A DNA stretch of 64,000 nt from Arthrobacter sp. FW306-07-I (GTDB lineage: Bacteria; Actinomycetota; Actinomycetes; Actinomycetales; Micrococcaceae): NCBI RefSeq assembly GCF_021800405.1, contig NZ_CP084550.1, forward strand, positions 3,968,001-4,032,000, given 5' to 3'. Position numbers and translations under genes: made by a program. A model generated the notes under the pieces. It did not search any database, had not been told where the DNA came from, and was given only the letters and a program-made list of their open reading frames with translations. Each line of letters begins with the position of its first letter. Position 1 is the stretch's first letter. Positions 7,600-17,235 of the stretch are shown here, piece by piece.

Positions 7600-8337
7600 C
7601 TACTTGAGGGGTACGTCCGGGACCTTGCCCGGGAGCGGGATTTCCGTGGGCACTGGAACGGGGAGTTTTGGGTTGCCCTGTTCCAGGCCCTTCTTGACAT
7701 CCCCGTGAACATCCGCGGGCAGGGACGGCTGCGCGGGGACTTCCGCCGGCTTCTGGGCAGGCGCTCCGTGGGTGGGGGTATTTCCGGGCCGGGCAGGAAT
7801 GCTCGATGGCGCCGCGGCGGCAGGCGCCGAAGCAGGCGCGGTTGCCGCCGGAACGGAGTCCGGGCTGCTGGTTGCCGATGGCCGGGAAGCTGCGGGCCCA
7901 GGCGCGGGTACCTGACCGCCGGTGCTGCCCTCAGGTGTGGCGCCGGAGCCCGACACGAAAGTGGTCACGGCATGGTTCAGCTGGCTGAAGGACTCGCGGA
8001 AGCCCTGGTCCGAGGCTGCGGCGACAGCACCGCCGGCGGCGAGCGATGCCGCCACGGACAGCGTGGTAAGCGTGATGCGGCGCTTGGCCTTGCGGCGGGC
8101 GGCAAGTTCATCGCCAGGCCGGTCCGCGATGGGAAGTACCGTGGTGTCGGCCGGCGTGGCTGCGTGTGATGAACCCGCCATCAACGCCGCGATTTCGGCG
8201 GAGGGCGCCGGGGCCTCCGCCGCGAGGGACCTCAGGTCGGCCAAGGCGTCGCGGAGCTGGCCGTCGTCACCCATGCCTGCTTCCAGCAGGAGCTGATCAA
8301 CGGCCCCGTGGTTACGGGATCCTGCGGTGTCACTCAT
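7600..8337 (-). CDS. Putative membrane anti-sigma factor (pair 2), Pro/Ala-rich
   Basis: A protein of 245 residues. An acidic N-terminal cytoplasmic part of about 95 residues is followed by a basic stop-transfer segment (AARRKAKRRIT) and one membrane helix, LTTLSVAASLAAGGAVAAA. The outer region of about 120 residues is rich in Pro, Ala and Ser. No zinc motif is present, so assignment as an anti-sigma factor rests on its position. Its start overlaps the end of an ECF sigma gene by eight bases, and the topology fits. The Pro/Ala stretch could span the cell wall. No enzymatic motif is seen. An alternative is a sigma-associated membrane protein without inhibitory function. Confidence 0.65.
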   Translation of the reverse strand: MSDTAGSRNHGAVDQLLLEAGMGDDGQLRDALADLRSLAAEAPAPSAEIAALMAGSSHAATPADTTVLPIADRPGDELAARRKAKRRITLTTLSVAASLAAGGAVAAASDQGFRESFSQLNHAVTTFVSGSGATPEGSTGGQVPAPGPAASRPSATSSPDSVPAATAPASAPAAAAPSSIPARPGNTPTHGAPAQKPAEVPAQPSLPADVHGDVKKGLEQGNPKLPVPVPTEIPLPGKVPDVPLK

Positions 8338-8893
8338 GATTCGCCTGGTTTCTCTTGAGCGTTTGTGCCTTGAGGTTCTGCAGAGCGCGGCGCTGGAGCT
8401 GCTTGATCGCTCCGGCGCTCTTGCCCATGATGGCGGCCACCTGGTCGATGGACAGGTCGGCCACGACGCGAAGGGCCAGGACCTCCTGGTGCTCCTCGCT
8501 GAGCCCTTCCAGCATCGCCGCGGCTCCGCTGTTCAGTTCCACGGCGTGGTCTTCGGCCGACGGCGTGGTGCGGCCGTCGTACTGGGGGTCGTACGGTGTG
8601 AGCTGCGGCCTGCGCTCCAGCCGGCGGTAGTGGTCCACCATGCGGGCGTGGGCAATGGAGAAGATCAGGGACTTGGCGCCCTGCAGGCCACCGGTGAGGT
8701 TGCTGATCCGGGGGTAGAAGGCCAGGAACACGTCCTGGGTGACAGCCTCGGGGTCATCGAGTCCGCGCGCCTTGAGGTACCCCTGCACGGGGCCCGCGAA
8801 GGTTCGATAGGCAGCAGCGAACAACGCGGCCGGATCGGTTCCGGCTGCGTTGTCGAATATGTCCATCTCTTCTTGGGCCAGAGTGTCTAGCAC
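8330..8893 (-). CDS. ECF sigma factor (pair 2)
   Basis: A sigma-70 family protein of about 187 residues. Region 2 includes DDPEAVTQDVFLAFYPRIS and LIFSIAHARMVDHYRRLER. Region 4 includes LSEEHQEVLALRVVADLSIDQVAAIMGKSAGAIKQLQRRAL. The linker between them is acidic. I chose GTG 8893 because GGAGGAG lies eight bases upstream; ATG 8908 (containing that motif) and ATG 8866 are alternatives. The downstream gene overlaps it by eight bases and is the likely inhibitor. It differs clearly from the pair 1 sigma factor in both regions, so the two are not a recent duplication. Confidence 0.88.
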   Translation of the reverse strand: MLDTLAQEEMDIFDNAAGTDPAALFAAAYRTFAGPVQGYLKARGLDDPEAVTQDVFLAFYPRISNLTGGLQGAKSLIFSIAHARMVDHYRRLERRPQLTPYDPQYDGRTTPSAEDHAVELNSGAAAMLEGLSEEHQEVLALRVVADLSIDQVAAIMGKSAGAIKQLQRRALQNLKAQTLKRNQANHE

Positions 8894-9035
8894 CAGCGGC
8901 TCCTCCATCCCGGGACTCGGCTCAAGCCTTGTCCCGGTCTCCGGTACGGACTGCCAGTCCCCGTGGTCATCCGGCTGCCTCTTGGCGGGTCTTCCAGGGG
9001 CGCCCCGGCAAACGTGCGCGACCCCGCCCGGCTGC

Positions 9036-9065
9036 CTGGACTGCGGCTTGCGAGCCGCAGTCCAG
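9036..9065. terminator. Strong hairpin after the Ala-rich protein gene
   Basis: Perfect 13-bp stem (9036-9048 and 9053-9065) with loop TGCG, 16 bases beyond the stop of the 9081-9791 gene. No T-run follows on either strand. It is more likely a pause or mRNA 3'-end stabiliser than a full intrinsic terminator, which would allow partial read-through into the sigma gene. Confidence 0.5.
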
Positions 9066-9080
9066 ACTAGCGAATGAGCC

Positions 9081-9791
9081 TTAGCGGGCCGAAACTGAAG
9101 AGCTGTGGGCCGTGTTGCCGCCCACAGCCGGGACAGCGGGAACGGCAGGAACAGCGGGGACGGTGGTCTTGCCGTCAACACCCGGAACGGCCGGAACTGC
9201 GGGCACAGCGGGAGCGGACGGAACCTCGGGCTTCTCAGCCTGGACGGACACGGACCCCTTGGTTTCGGCGCCGGCCTTCGCGGCGGCGTCAGCCTTGGTC
9301 ACGACGTCGGCGCAGTAGCTCTTGATGTTCGCGTCGCCCTGGGCTGCGATGGACAGCGAGGAGAATGCCTTGGAGGAAGCGTCCAGGCCGCCGTGGGTGA
9401 AGGCGGTGCAGAGGCCCAGGGCCGCGGGGCCGGCGGCGTCAACGGCGGTGTTGGCCTTTGCCGACTCCGTTGCGTCGGCGCTGACCTTTTCGTCCGAAGC
9501 CTCAGCGGTAGCGGAAGCCTTGGCGGTGGCGTCCCCGGTGGCTTCTGCGGTCTTCAGGGCGTCGGTCACAGCGGCGGTGGCGGTGGGAGCCGGGGTGGCC
9601 TGGGCGTCAGCGGCTGCTTCCGCTGCCAGCTTGGGGGCGGGCGCACCGAAGAGCTCGTGGGCGGTCTGCTGGGCCTGGGTGGGGAGGACGCCCGAGACGG
9701 CGGCGGCACCGGTTCCTCCTACTGCCAGGGTTCCGGCAGCCAGGACTCCTGCGGCGACTTTGCTGGTGGCGAGAACGGTGAACACAGACAT
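9081..9791 (-). CDS. Ala-rich secreted or membrane-anchored protein with PAV repeats
   Basis: A protein of 236 residues, about one third alanine. An N-terminal hydrophobic segment (VAAGVLAAGTLAVGGTGAAAV) serves as signal or anchor. The middle is an Ala/Thr/Glu-rich helical region with one Cys pair (GLC near residue 125, SYC near 155) that could form a disulfide. The C-terminus holds repeated PAVPAVPAVP units in two blocks. No known family recognised. ATG 9791 has GGAG six bases upstream. An ECF-type promoter stands upstream at 9854-9882, and the second ECF sigma/anti-sigma pair follows, so this is probably the surface target of that sigma factor. Confidence 0.65.
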   Translation of the reverse strand: MSVFTVLATSKVAAGVLAAGTLAVGGTGAAAVSGVLPTQAQQTAHELFGAPAPKLAAEAAADAQATPAPTATAAVTDALKTAEATGDATAKASATAEASDEKVSADATESAKANTAVDAAGPAALGLCTAFTHGGLDASSKAFSSLSIAAQGDANIKSYCADVVTKADAAAKAGAETKGSVSVQAEKPEVPSAPAVPAVPAVPGVDGKTTVPAVPAVPAVPAVGGNTAHSSSVSAR

Positions 9792-9825
9792 TTACTTCTC
9801 CAAAACCTAGACAACACATTGGGCT

Positions 9826-9844
9826 GGGCCCGCCGGGCGGGCCC
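9826..9844. repeat. GC-rich palindrome in a 5' leader
   Basis: GGGCCCGCC and its complement flank a single G (9826-9844). It lies in the predicted leader between the ECF promoter at 9854-9882 and ATG 9791. It could fold in the mRNA or act as an operator; nothing distinguishes the two. Confidence 0.4.
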
Positions 9845-9853
9845 ATCACGGAC

Positions 9854-9882
9854 TACATCGCCTGCGGTGGCGGAAAGGTTAC
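9854..9882 (-). promoter_or_regulatory. Predicted ECF promoter of the Ala-rich protein gene
   Basis: On the minus strand, GTAACC (9882-9877), 16 bases, CGATGTA (9860-9854). Same architecture as the promoters at 6807-6835 and 6871-6899 but different bases, consistent with recognition by the second ECF sigma factor. The leader to ATG 9791 would be about 56 bases. Confidence 0.5.
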
Positions 9883-9957
9883 GGACGCCCACAATTTTCT
9901 TTTTTCTGCCCCCAGATCGCTGGAAAGCTTCCGGATCGCCGGTCCGCTCCGGCGGTG

Positions 9958-10563
9958 TCACAGCGATCCCGCGATCCGGGAAGATGGGGCGCCAGCAGCG
10001 GCCATTTTCCTGCCTGCCAGGTCAGGAACCCGCGCCGCCATGCGCTGGATGTAGGGGCCTACTTCCTCGTCATCCAGCACCAGGAGGTCCGGCTGGCCGC
10101 GCAGCCACCCGGAGTTGAGGGCCGTGACGTTTTCGCGTTCCAGCAGCTCCTCAAACTCGCCGTCAAGCTCCGCAATTCGGAAGACGCCGTCGGAAACGGC
10201 ACCGGCGCCACGGGCGCTGGACCCAGCCCCGCCGGGCAGCGCAGCGAGGGCCTCCACGGCCAGGTTGAAAAGGTCCAGATGGGCGGCAGCACCCATTGCG
10301 GCCATGCCCTCGCGGACCAGTGCGTCGGCGGCACCGGAGCGCCGGCCTGCCATGGCGGCATAGCGTGTGAAGCCGCCGTCCAGCACCTGGCAAAGGTAGA
10401 AGTCCACGGCGCAGCTCCGCACGGCAACGCGCGACATCTCGTCCGCGAGCAGCAGGGCATGGTGCATGGCGTTGACGATCGCCGCGTTGGCCTCCACCAC
10501 CTCTTCGTCCCTGCCGTCGATGCTGCTGCTGGTGAGGACGACGGGCAGGTGCGTGGTGGCCAT
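9958..10563 (-). CDS. DUF4375/DMP19-like protein
   Basis: A cytoplasmic, mostly helical protein of 201 residues. The segment VDFYLCQVLDGGFTRYAAM followed by ALVREGMAAMGAAAHLDLF resembles the DMP19/DUF4375 pattern (acidic/aromatic helix, N/D-GGF, then a Gly-Ala helix). Members of that family are small proteins of unclear function, some described as DNA mimics; the resemblance here is partial. ATG 10563 is preceded by AAGGA; the longer upstream frame is a proline run that is unlikely to be translated. It is divergent from the SNF2 helicase gene, and no operon partner is evident. Confidence 0.5.
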   Translation of the reverse strand: MATTHLPVVLTSSSIDGRDEEVVEANAAIVNAMHHALLLADEMSRVAVRSCAVDFYLCQVLDGGFTRYAAMAGRRSGAADALVREGMAAMGAAAHLDLFNLAVEALAALPGGAGSSARGAGAVSDGVFRIAELDGEFEELLERENVTALNSGWLRGQPDLLVLDDEEVGPYIQRMAARVPDLAGRKMAAAGAPSSRIAGSL

Positions 10564-10782
10564 GGTGATCCTTGGTGGAGGTGGAGGTGGCGGTGCGGCG
10601 GACGCCATTACGGTACGGGGGAAGAGTCACGGCTGGGCCGGGGAGAAATGAACGCCAAGCGAAGTTTTTGGGGCGTGTGGAGAAAGCGCCCGGCAAAGGC
10701 CCCCGCTCTGGCGAACTAAGATGGATCAGATAGCCAACCACCGGACCCGGCTCCGCCGTGACCTCCCGAAAGTAGTGCCACC

Positions 10783-13700
10783 ATGCCATCCCAACCGGAC
10801 GAAAGTGCGGACCTGGCGATACAGACACCTGCCATCAACGACCGCTCACTGGCGGCTGGGCTGGCGTACGCCATGGCCAGCAGGGTCTCCGGCATATCGT
10901 TCGACGGCGGCACGGGCCTCATGCTGGGAAAGGTCCGGGGCGGCGCCGAAGTTCCTTATTCCACCACCGCCAAGCTGGTGCGCAAGGCCGGCGGCTGGAG
11001 CTGCACCGTTGGCGTTTGCAGTTGCCCGGTCCGGAAGGACTGCAAGCACGTGGCGGCCCTGCTCTTCGCCGCGGAGGACAACCCCTCGGTCCGGATGCAG
11101 CTGCTGGCGCCGTCCACGGCAACGCAGGTGTCCCGCACACCCTCCGCCGCCCTGTCCGACTGGGAGCAGGCCCTCAGCCCGCTGATCTCGCAGCCCGGAT
11201 CCGCCCCCTCCACCAGCGGCGTTCCCCTGGCCCTGCAGTTCGAGGTGGAGGAACCGCCGCCGCATTTCTCCTACACCGGCCGCCGGGACCCGGTCCGCGG
11301 CGTGCGGCAGCTCAAGGTGCGGCCCGTCATCATGGGCGCCAAGGGCAAGTGGATCCGCGGCGACGTTTCCTGGAACACCTTGAGCTACCTGAACTTCCGG
11401 CGTGAATCGAACCAAGCGCACGTGGAGTGGCTGCAGGAGTTCCTGGCCGGCCACTCCTCCTCCGCCAGCCGGGTGCACAACTCGGCAGGCCTGTGGCTGA
11501 GCCTGAACTCCTACGCCGGCAAGAACCTGTGGAGCCTCCTGTCCGACGCCCGGAAGATCGGGCTCGCCCTGGTCCACTCGCGCGGCACCGAGCCGGTCCG
11601 TGTCGCCGAGGCCCCCGCCGCCGTCGGACTTTCCCTGAGCCGCTACGGGGCTCCTGTTGCGGAGCCTGCTGCGGTGGACGCCGCCAAGGCACAGGCGTCC
11701 GACGGCGGGCTGGAGCTTTCGCCCACCATCACCGTTGAGGGCGCGGACGTTGATCCGGCCTCGGTGGGAACGATCGGCCGGCCTGCGCACGGGCTGTTCT
11801 TCACCTCCGGGGAGGCGTCGCTGCCCGGCGTCCCCGACCCCAACGGAACCATCACGCTGGCGCCGCTGGAGAACGGGCTGAGCGAGGAACTGCTGGCCTT
11901 CGTCACGGCGGGAAGCACGCTGCACATCCCCGCGAAAGACGAATCGCGGTTCCTGACCGGTTTCTACCCCAAACTGAAGCAGACGGCCCGCGTGACGGCG
12001 CGCGACGAGTCGGTGGAACTGCCCGAACTTGCCGTCCCCACCCTGTCGCTGCTGGCCAACTACGGGGCTGACCACCGGGTGCGGCTGCACTGGGAGTGGC
12101 ACTACAAGACCGGCAAACTGGTCACGGCGCAGCCGCTGTGGCGTCACCCGGGCGACGCCGGCTACCGGGACGACACCGCCGAGTCCCGCATCCTCGAAGG
12201 CGTCGGCCAGCCGTGGAACGAGGTGCCCGCGCTGGGCGAATCCGCCACCGGCGGCTGGGGCACGCCCCGGCTGGCGGCTTCTGCCGAGCTGACGGGCCTG
12301 GACACGCTGGCGTTCACGGAGGAGGTGCTGCCGCGGCTGCGGGAGGCGCCGGACGTGGATGTCGACACCGTGGGCGAGATCGCCGACTACCGTGAGGCCG
12401 AGGAAGCGCCCGTGGTGTCCATCTCCACCAAGGCAACAGAACAGCGGGACTGGTTCGACCTGGGCATCCAGATTTCCCTCGAGGGCCAGCCCGTTTCCTT
12501 CGCCGCCGTGTTCTCCGCGTTGGCTGCCGGCCAGACCAAGATGCTGCTGCCCAGCGGAGCCTACTTCTCGCTGGACCTGCCGGAGCTGCACCAGCTGCGG
12601 GCGCTGATCGAGGAAGCGAGGTCGCTGCAGGACAACAAGGATGCTCCGCTGCAGATCAGCCGGTTCCAGGCCGGGCTGTGGGACGAGCTGGCGCAGCTGG
12701 GGATCGTCGACGAGCAGGCAGCGGCCTGGCGCTCAGCGGTGGGCGGGCTCCTGGAAGGCGGAACGGACGGGCTGCCGCTGCCGGCGTCCCTCAACGCCGA
12801 ACTGCGGCCGTACCAGCTGGAGGGGTTTAACTGGCTCAGCTTCCTGTACAAGCACGGGCTGGGCGGCATCCTCGCCGACGACATGGGCCTGGGCAAGACC
12901 GTGCAGGCGCTGGCATTGATGTGCGCGGCGAGGGAGCTGGCTGTTGAAGCCCGGTCGTCCGCGGAGAAGCCCGACGACGGTGCTGCCGCCCCTGGTGTGG
13001 ATGGCGCAAACCAGCCGGCCGCCGTCGCGCCTTTCCTGGTGGTGGCGCCCACCAGCGTGGTGGGCAACTGGGCGCTCGAGGCCGCACGCTTCGCCCCCGG
13101 CCTCACCGTGCGGACCGTCGGAGAGACCTTCGCCAAGAGCGGCCAGGACGTGGCAGAGGCCCTGGGAGGGGCAGATATCGTGATCACGTCCTACGCCCTG
13201 TTCCGGATCGACTACGAGTCCTACGCTTCCCGTACCTGGTCCGGGCTGGTGCTGGACGAGGCGCAGTTCGTGAAGAACCACCAGTCCAAGGCGTACCAGT
13301 GCGCGCGCAAGCTGCCGGCGGCGTTCAAGCTGGCCATTACCGGCACGCCCCTGGAGAACAACCTGATGGAGTTCTGGGCGCTGACCTCCATCGTGGCGCC
13401 GGGACTCTTCTCGAGCCCCAAGCGCTTCGCCGAGTATTACCAGAAGCCGGTGGAGAAGAACGGCGACAAGGGGCAGCTGGAGAAGCTCCGCCGCCGGGTC
13501 AGGCCGCTGATGATGCGCCGCACCAAGGACCAGGTGATCAAGGACCTGCCGCCCAAGCAGGAGCAGGTCCTGGAGGTGGTGCTGAATCCGCGGCACCAGA
13601 AGGTGTACCAGACGCACCTGCAACGGGAGCGGCAGAAGATCCTGGGGCTGATCGAGGACGTCAACAAGAACCGGTTCACCATCTTCCAGTCGCTGACGCT

Positions 13701-14265
13701 GCTGCGGCAGCTGAGCCTGGACGTGTCGCTGGTGGACCCGGCACTGTCCGCCGTCCGCTCCAGCAAGCTGGATGTGCTGTTCGAGCAGCTGGAGGACCTG
13801 GTGGCCGAGGGGCACCGGGCGCTGATTTTCAGCCAGTTCACCGGGTTCCTCGGAAAGGTCCGGGAACGGCTGGACGAGGAGGAGATCGAGTACTGCTACC
13901 TCGACGGCGGCACCCGCAACCGGGCCGATGTGGTCAGCGAGTTCAAGAACGGCAGTGCGCCGGTGTTCCTGATCTCGCTGAAGGCCGGTGGTTTCGGGCT
14001 CAACCTCACCGAAGCCGACTACGTCTTCCTGCTCGACCCCTGGTGGAACCCCGCCTCCGAGGCGCAGGCGGTGGACCGGACCCACCGGATCGGCCAGGCC
14101 CGGAACGTGATGGTGTACCGGCTCGTAGCCAAGGACACCATCGAGGAAAAGGTCATGGCGCTGAAAACCCGGAAGTCGCAGCTGTTCGCGGACGTGATGG
14201 AGGGCGACGCCCTGGCCGGCGGCGCCATCACCGCCGAGGACCTGGCGGGGCTGTTCAAGGAGTAG
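10783..14265 (+). CDS. SNF2-family helicase with SWIM zinc finger
   Basis: A large DNA-dependent ATPase of 1160 residues. A SWIM finger (C79-x-C81-x5-C87-x-H89) lies near the N-terminus and probably contacts nucleic acid or protein. A long region of about 550 residues without recognised domains follows. The SNF2 core begins near residue 665 with LRPYQLEGFNWLSFL. Walker A DDMGLGKT is near 700, the Walker B variant DEAQ near 826, and motif III TGTPLENN near 855. The helicase C lobe contains FSQFTGFLGKVRERL, AGGFGLNLTEADYV and the arginine-finger motif HRIGQ. All key motifs are present, so it should be active. SWIM-SNF2 proteins of this size occur widely in actinobacteria and are thought to act in DNA repair or transcription; the exact role is unknown. 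ATG 10783 lacks a strong ribosome site. Confidence 0.88.
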   Translation: MPSQPDESADLAIQTPAINDRSLAAGLAYAMASRVSGISFDGGTGLMLGKVRGGAEVPYSTTAKLVRKAGGWSCTVGVCSCPVRKDCKHVAALLFAAEDNPSVRMQLLAPSTATQVSRTPSAALSDWEQALSPLISQPGSAPSTSGVPLALQFEVEEPPPHFSYTGRRDPVRGVRQLKVRPVIMGAKGKWIRGDVSWNTLSYLNFRRESNQAHVEWLQEFLAGHSSSASRVHNSAGLWLSLNSYAGKNLWSLLSDARKIGLALVHSRGTEPVRVAEAPAAVGLSLSRYGAPVAEPAAVDAAKAQASDGGLELSPTITVEGADVDPASVGTIGRPAHGLFFTSGEASLPGVPDPNGTITLAPLENGLSEELLAFVTAGSTLHIPAKDESRFLTGFYPKLKQTARVTARDESVELPELAVPTLSLLANYGADHRVRLHWEWHYKTGKLVTAQPLWRHPGDAGYRDDTAESRILEGVGQPWNEVPALGESATGGWGTPRLAASAELTGLDTLAFTEEVLPRLREAPDVDVDTVGEIADYREAEEAPVVSISTKATEQRDWFDLGIQISLEGQPVSFAAVFSALAAGQTKMLLPSGAYFSLDLPELHQLRALIEEARSLQDNKDAPLQISRFQAGLWDELAQLGIVDEQAAAWRSAVGGLLEGGTDGLPLPASLNAELRPYQLEGFNWLSFLYKHGLGGILADDMGLGKTVQALALMCAARELAVEARSSAEKPDDGAAAPGVDGANQPAAVAPFLVVAPTSVVGNWALEAARFAPGLTVRTVGETFAKSGQDVAEALGGADIVITSYALFRIDYESYASRTWSGLVLDEAQFVKNHQSKAYQCARKLPAAFKLAITGTPLENNLMEFWALTSIVAPGLFSSPKRFAEYYQKPVEKNGDKGQLEKLRRRVRPLMMRRTKDQVIKDLPPKQEQVLEVVLNPRHQKVYQTHLQRERQKILGLIEDVNKNRFTIFQSLTLLRQLSLDVSLVDPALSAVRSSKLDVLFEQLEDLVAEGHRALIFSQFTGFLGKVRERLDEEEIEYCYLDGGTRNRADVVSEFKNGSAPVFLISLKAGGFGLNLTEADYVFLLDPWWNPASEAQAVDRTHRIGQARNVMVYRLVAKDTIEEKVMALKTRKSQLFADVMEGDALAGGAITAEDLAGLFKE

Positions 14266-14303
14266 GGGATCCGGGGCGGCGGCTGCCCTGCCCAAAGCGG
14301 ACA

Positions 14304-14341
14304 CGGATGGTCATTTGCGACGCGGATGGTCATTTGCGACG
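14304..14341. repeat. Two adjacent copies of a 19-bp repeat
   Basis: The unit CGGATGGTCATTTGCGACG occurs at 14304-14322 and again, without change, at 14323-14341, in the gap between the SNF2 helicase and the GH43-like gene. No coding or hairpin explanation is seen. Confidence 0.6.
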
Positions 14342-14469
14342 CGCATGTTCCGTTCCGCGGCCCAAATATCCAAAGCCTTGGGGAACCTGCGCAGCGCGGA
14401 TGCGTTTGCGCGTCGGGAACCGCACCCTATGCTGGTATCCAACCTAAAACTACAACGTTGGAGAAACCG

Positions 14470-15516
14470 GTGGACCACCAGCAGACAACCGCGCGGACGG
14501 CCGCGCAGCCTGCCGTCACAGCACCACCCATGCCGCATCTGCGCCCGGACGCCTTCACCGCCCCCTACCGTGATCCGTTCTGGGACGGGCCCACCGACCC
14601 CATCCTCGTTGCGGACCACCTCAAGGGCGAGTGGGTCCTCTTCTACACCCAGCGCCGTGCCACAGCACCGGGACTAACCGGAGTCGAGTGGGTGCAAGGC
14701 ACCGGCGTCGGCGTCGCAAGGTCGTCCGACGGCGGCGCAACCTGGCGCTACCAGGGCACCGTGGAGGGACTGGTCCCGCCCGGAACGGAACTGCCGGCAA
14801 CCCTCTGGGCGCCCGACGTCGTCCGCATCGACGACCGGTGGATCATGTATCTGACCGTCCTGGGCGGCAGGCGGACGGACTGGACCGGGAAGGCGGAAAT
14901 CGTCCAGTTCGCCAGCCGGGACTTGGAGAACTGGGAGTACCTGGGCGGCATCGACCTGGACTCGCCGCGGGTGATCGACGCCGCCGTCGCCCAGTGCGGG
15001 GACGGCCGGCACCGGCTCTGGTACAAGGACGAGGCCCGGGGCTCCAACACCTACAGCGCGGTCAGCGACACCCCGGAGGACCCGTCGTCGTGGGTCCTGG
15101 AAGGGGTTGCCATCCCCGGGCGTCCGCATGAAGGCCCCAAGGTCTTCCCGCTGGGCGGCCACTACTGGATGATCGTGGACGAATGGCGCGGCCAGGCCGT
15201 CTATCGCTCCGATGATGCTGCAGACACCTGGGTCCGGCAGGAGCACCTTGGCGGGTTGATCCTCACGGCGCCGGAATCGGTGGACGGAAGGGCCGTCGTC
15301 GGGCGTCATGCTGACGTGGTGCCCCTTGCCGGCGGGGCGCCCGGAGAAACGGCCGACGGCGGCACGCAGCGTGCGCTGCTGGTCTACTTCACGCACCCGT
15401 ACTGGGGTGGTGAGGACATCGACACCATGGCGCCGGACCCGCGCACGCGCCTCAGCCACGTCCGGGCGGCAGTGCTGGAAGTGCGGGACGGAAACCTGGT
15501 CTGCACGGAACACTAG
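14470..15516 (+). CDS. GH43/GH32-like five-bladed propeller glycosidase
   Basis: A protein of 348 residues without a signal peptide, so probably intracellular. It starts its propeller with DPFWDGPTDPILV (candidate catalytic base Asp). LWAPDVVRIDDRWIMYLTV is the common second-blade motif of GH43/GH32 enzymes. VIDAAVAQCGDGRHRLWYKDE and HEGPKVFPLGGHYWMIVDEW (candidate acid Glu) follow. These enzymes cleave arabinose-, xylose- or fructose-containing glycosides; the substrate cannot be deduced. GTG 14470 has GGAG seven bases upstream. A CAACGTTG palindrome at 14453-14460, just before the start, resembles the centre of LacI-family operators. Monocistronic, closed by the bidirectional terminator at 15540-15599. 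Confidence 0.7.
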   Translation: MDHQQTTARTAAQPAVTAPPMPHLRPDAFTAPYRDPFWDGPTDPILVADHLKGEWVLFYTQRRATAPGLTGVEWVQGTGVGVARSSDGGATWRYQGTVEGLVPPGTELPATLWAPDVVRIDDRWIMYLTVLGGRRTDWTGKAEIVQFASRDLENWEYLGGIDLDSPRVIDAAVAQCGDGRHRLWYKDEARGSNTYSAVSDTPEDPSSWVLEGVAIPGRPHEGPKVFPLGGHYWMIVDEWRGQAVYRSDDAADTWVRQEHLGGLILTAPESVDGRAVVGRHADVVPLAGGAPGETADGGTQRALLVYFTHPYWGGEDIDTMAPDPRTRLSHVRAAVLEVRDGNLVCTEH

Positions 15517-15539
15517 GCACTAAGCCCTCGACGCACAGA

Positions 15540-15599
15540 AGGGCCAAACCCTGGAACTATAAGCCGGCGGCTGCCGGCACCGGTCCAAGGTTTGGCCCT
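15540..15599. terminator. Bidirectional terminator between convergent genes
   Basis: AGGGCCAAACC (15540-15550) and GGTTTGGCCCT (15589-15599) form a perfect 11-bp outer stem. An inner GCCGGC-based hairpin lies in the loop. It sits between the stops of the GH43-like gene (+) and amt (-), so it can serve both. Confidence 0.75.
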
Positions 15600-15615
15600 G
15601 ACTGTCGGGCTGGGA

Positions 15616-16914
<1,299 letters not shown>

Positions 16915-17235
16915 GGGAAACCCCTTTCAAGATGCGAACAGGACGGTAACTTGCTGTCAGAGCCGTTCCGCCTGGAGGGACGTGGACGGAGTAACCACGT
17001 CCGGCGGAGGGGCGGCTTGTGCCGTCTGGTCTCAATCTATGGCGCCCATTTTTGGTTGGGTTTCAGGGGTGTTAAATGATGGTTTCCGTCATTTGCCCCG
17101 GGGTTTCAGCTGTAACGCAGGGCGCAGGAGCACCTGATGTTTCAGCCGCAGGAATACGTGGCAGCCCAGGAGCAAGCGGTTGCAGGACTAGGCTAAGGGA
17201 ATCCGGGCAGCAAACCACCCCGAAGGAGCCAGCCC
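16915..17235. other. Intergenic region between amt and the oxidoreductase gene
   Basis: A gap of 321 bases with no credible gene. It must hold the promoters of the divergent amt and Gfo/Idh/MocA genes. A near-palindrome GTTTCAGCTGTAAC lies at 17103-17116. It has GlnR-like half sites (GTTAC, GAAAC) but the spacing is four rather than the usual six, so I do not call it a GlnR box. GAAGGAG before TTG 17236 is the ribosome site of the next gene. Confidence 0.5.

Noticed and set aside
17103..17116. GlnR box between amt and the oxidoreductase gene
   Set aside because: Half sites are present (GTTAC, GAAAC) but spaced by four bases instead of six; not enough to claim nitrogen control.
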